Positions 63,948 through 64,000 of a DNA stretch of 64,000 nucleotides are shown piece after piece. The notes beneath the pieces are model-generated. The model was not told the DNA's origin. It searched no databases and worked only from the letters and a program-made list of their open reading frames with translations. Positions within the stretch are counted from its first letter, which is position 1; the number at the start of each line of letters is the position of its first letter. Location: contig VTPC01090606.1 of assembly GCA_011009095.1 (NCBI GenBank), positions 107,304 through 171,303 on the forward strand, written 5' to 3'. The position numbers and the translations under genes were made by a program. This DNA comes from Ignelater luminosus (lineage: Eukaryota; Arthropoda; Insecta; Coleoptera; Elateridae).

Positions 63948-64000
63948 TTTCGATCTTTGGGTCTAACAGGGAAAATTTAAACAAACAAAATGTAAAAAAA

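Noticed and set aside
1-64000. CRISPR arrays, operons, phage or bacterial genes
   Set aside because: No regularly spaced identical repeats and no prokaryotic gene organisation; all recognisable content is eukaryotic.

Overview
The window is a strongly AT-rich piece of an insect nuclear genome, probably holometabolous and possibly a beetle; the order is not fixed by anything visible. The evidence is a single-exon class III POU gene whose protein matches insect Ventral veins lacking/Drifter, eukaryotic tRNA-Thr genes with internal A and B boxes, and several decayed non-LTR retrotransposons and MITEs. Nothing prokaryotic, no operon and no CRISPR array is seen.

Layout. 1-17.3 kb: gene-poor DNA downstream of the POU gene, with microsatellites, a possible decayed LINE (about 4.5-5.0 kb) and a few hairpins. 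17.3-20.3 kb: the vvl locus on the minus strand, with an intronless 407-codon CDS (18609-19832), a GC-rich upstream region carrying a CRE palindrome, a CCAAT box and TCAGT initiators, and a long AT-rich 3' flank. 20.3-22.7 kb: upstream intergenic DNA. 22.7-25.8 kb: a tandem array of about ten units, each derived from a minus-strand tRNA-Thr gene. Units run from intact (AGT) through one with a changed anticodon (CGT) to degenerate pseudogenes and one unit with no tRNA left; a 257-base N gap lies inside the array. 25.8-64 kb: a gene desert with scattered mobile-element debris: a long inverted repeat (30.9-31.35 kb), MITEs (31.9, 36.5, 37.0 and 60.7 kb), a GC-rich repeat (45.6-46.6 kb), two decayed LINE reverse-transcriptase copies (50.3-51.8 and 55.0-56.3 kb), a 5S-rRNA-like SINE (61.35-61.59 kb) and two worn minisatellites (40.2-40.6 and 59.56-60.0 kb). 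One short candidate first exon with a perfect splice donor (54351-54418, plus strand) could open another gene.

How it fits together. vvl appears to be the only protein-coding gene that can be named with confidence. It sits alone in tens of kilobases of non-coding DNA, as expected for a developmental regulator with distant enhancers. Several GC-richer patches and POU octamer sites in the desert are candidate control elements, but that is inference. The tRNA array looks like independent birth-and-death evolution beside it.
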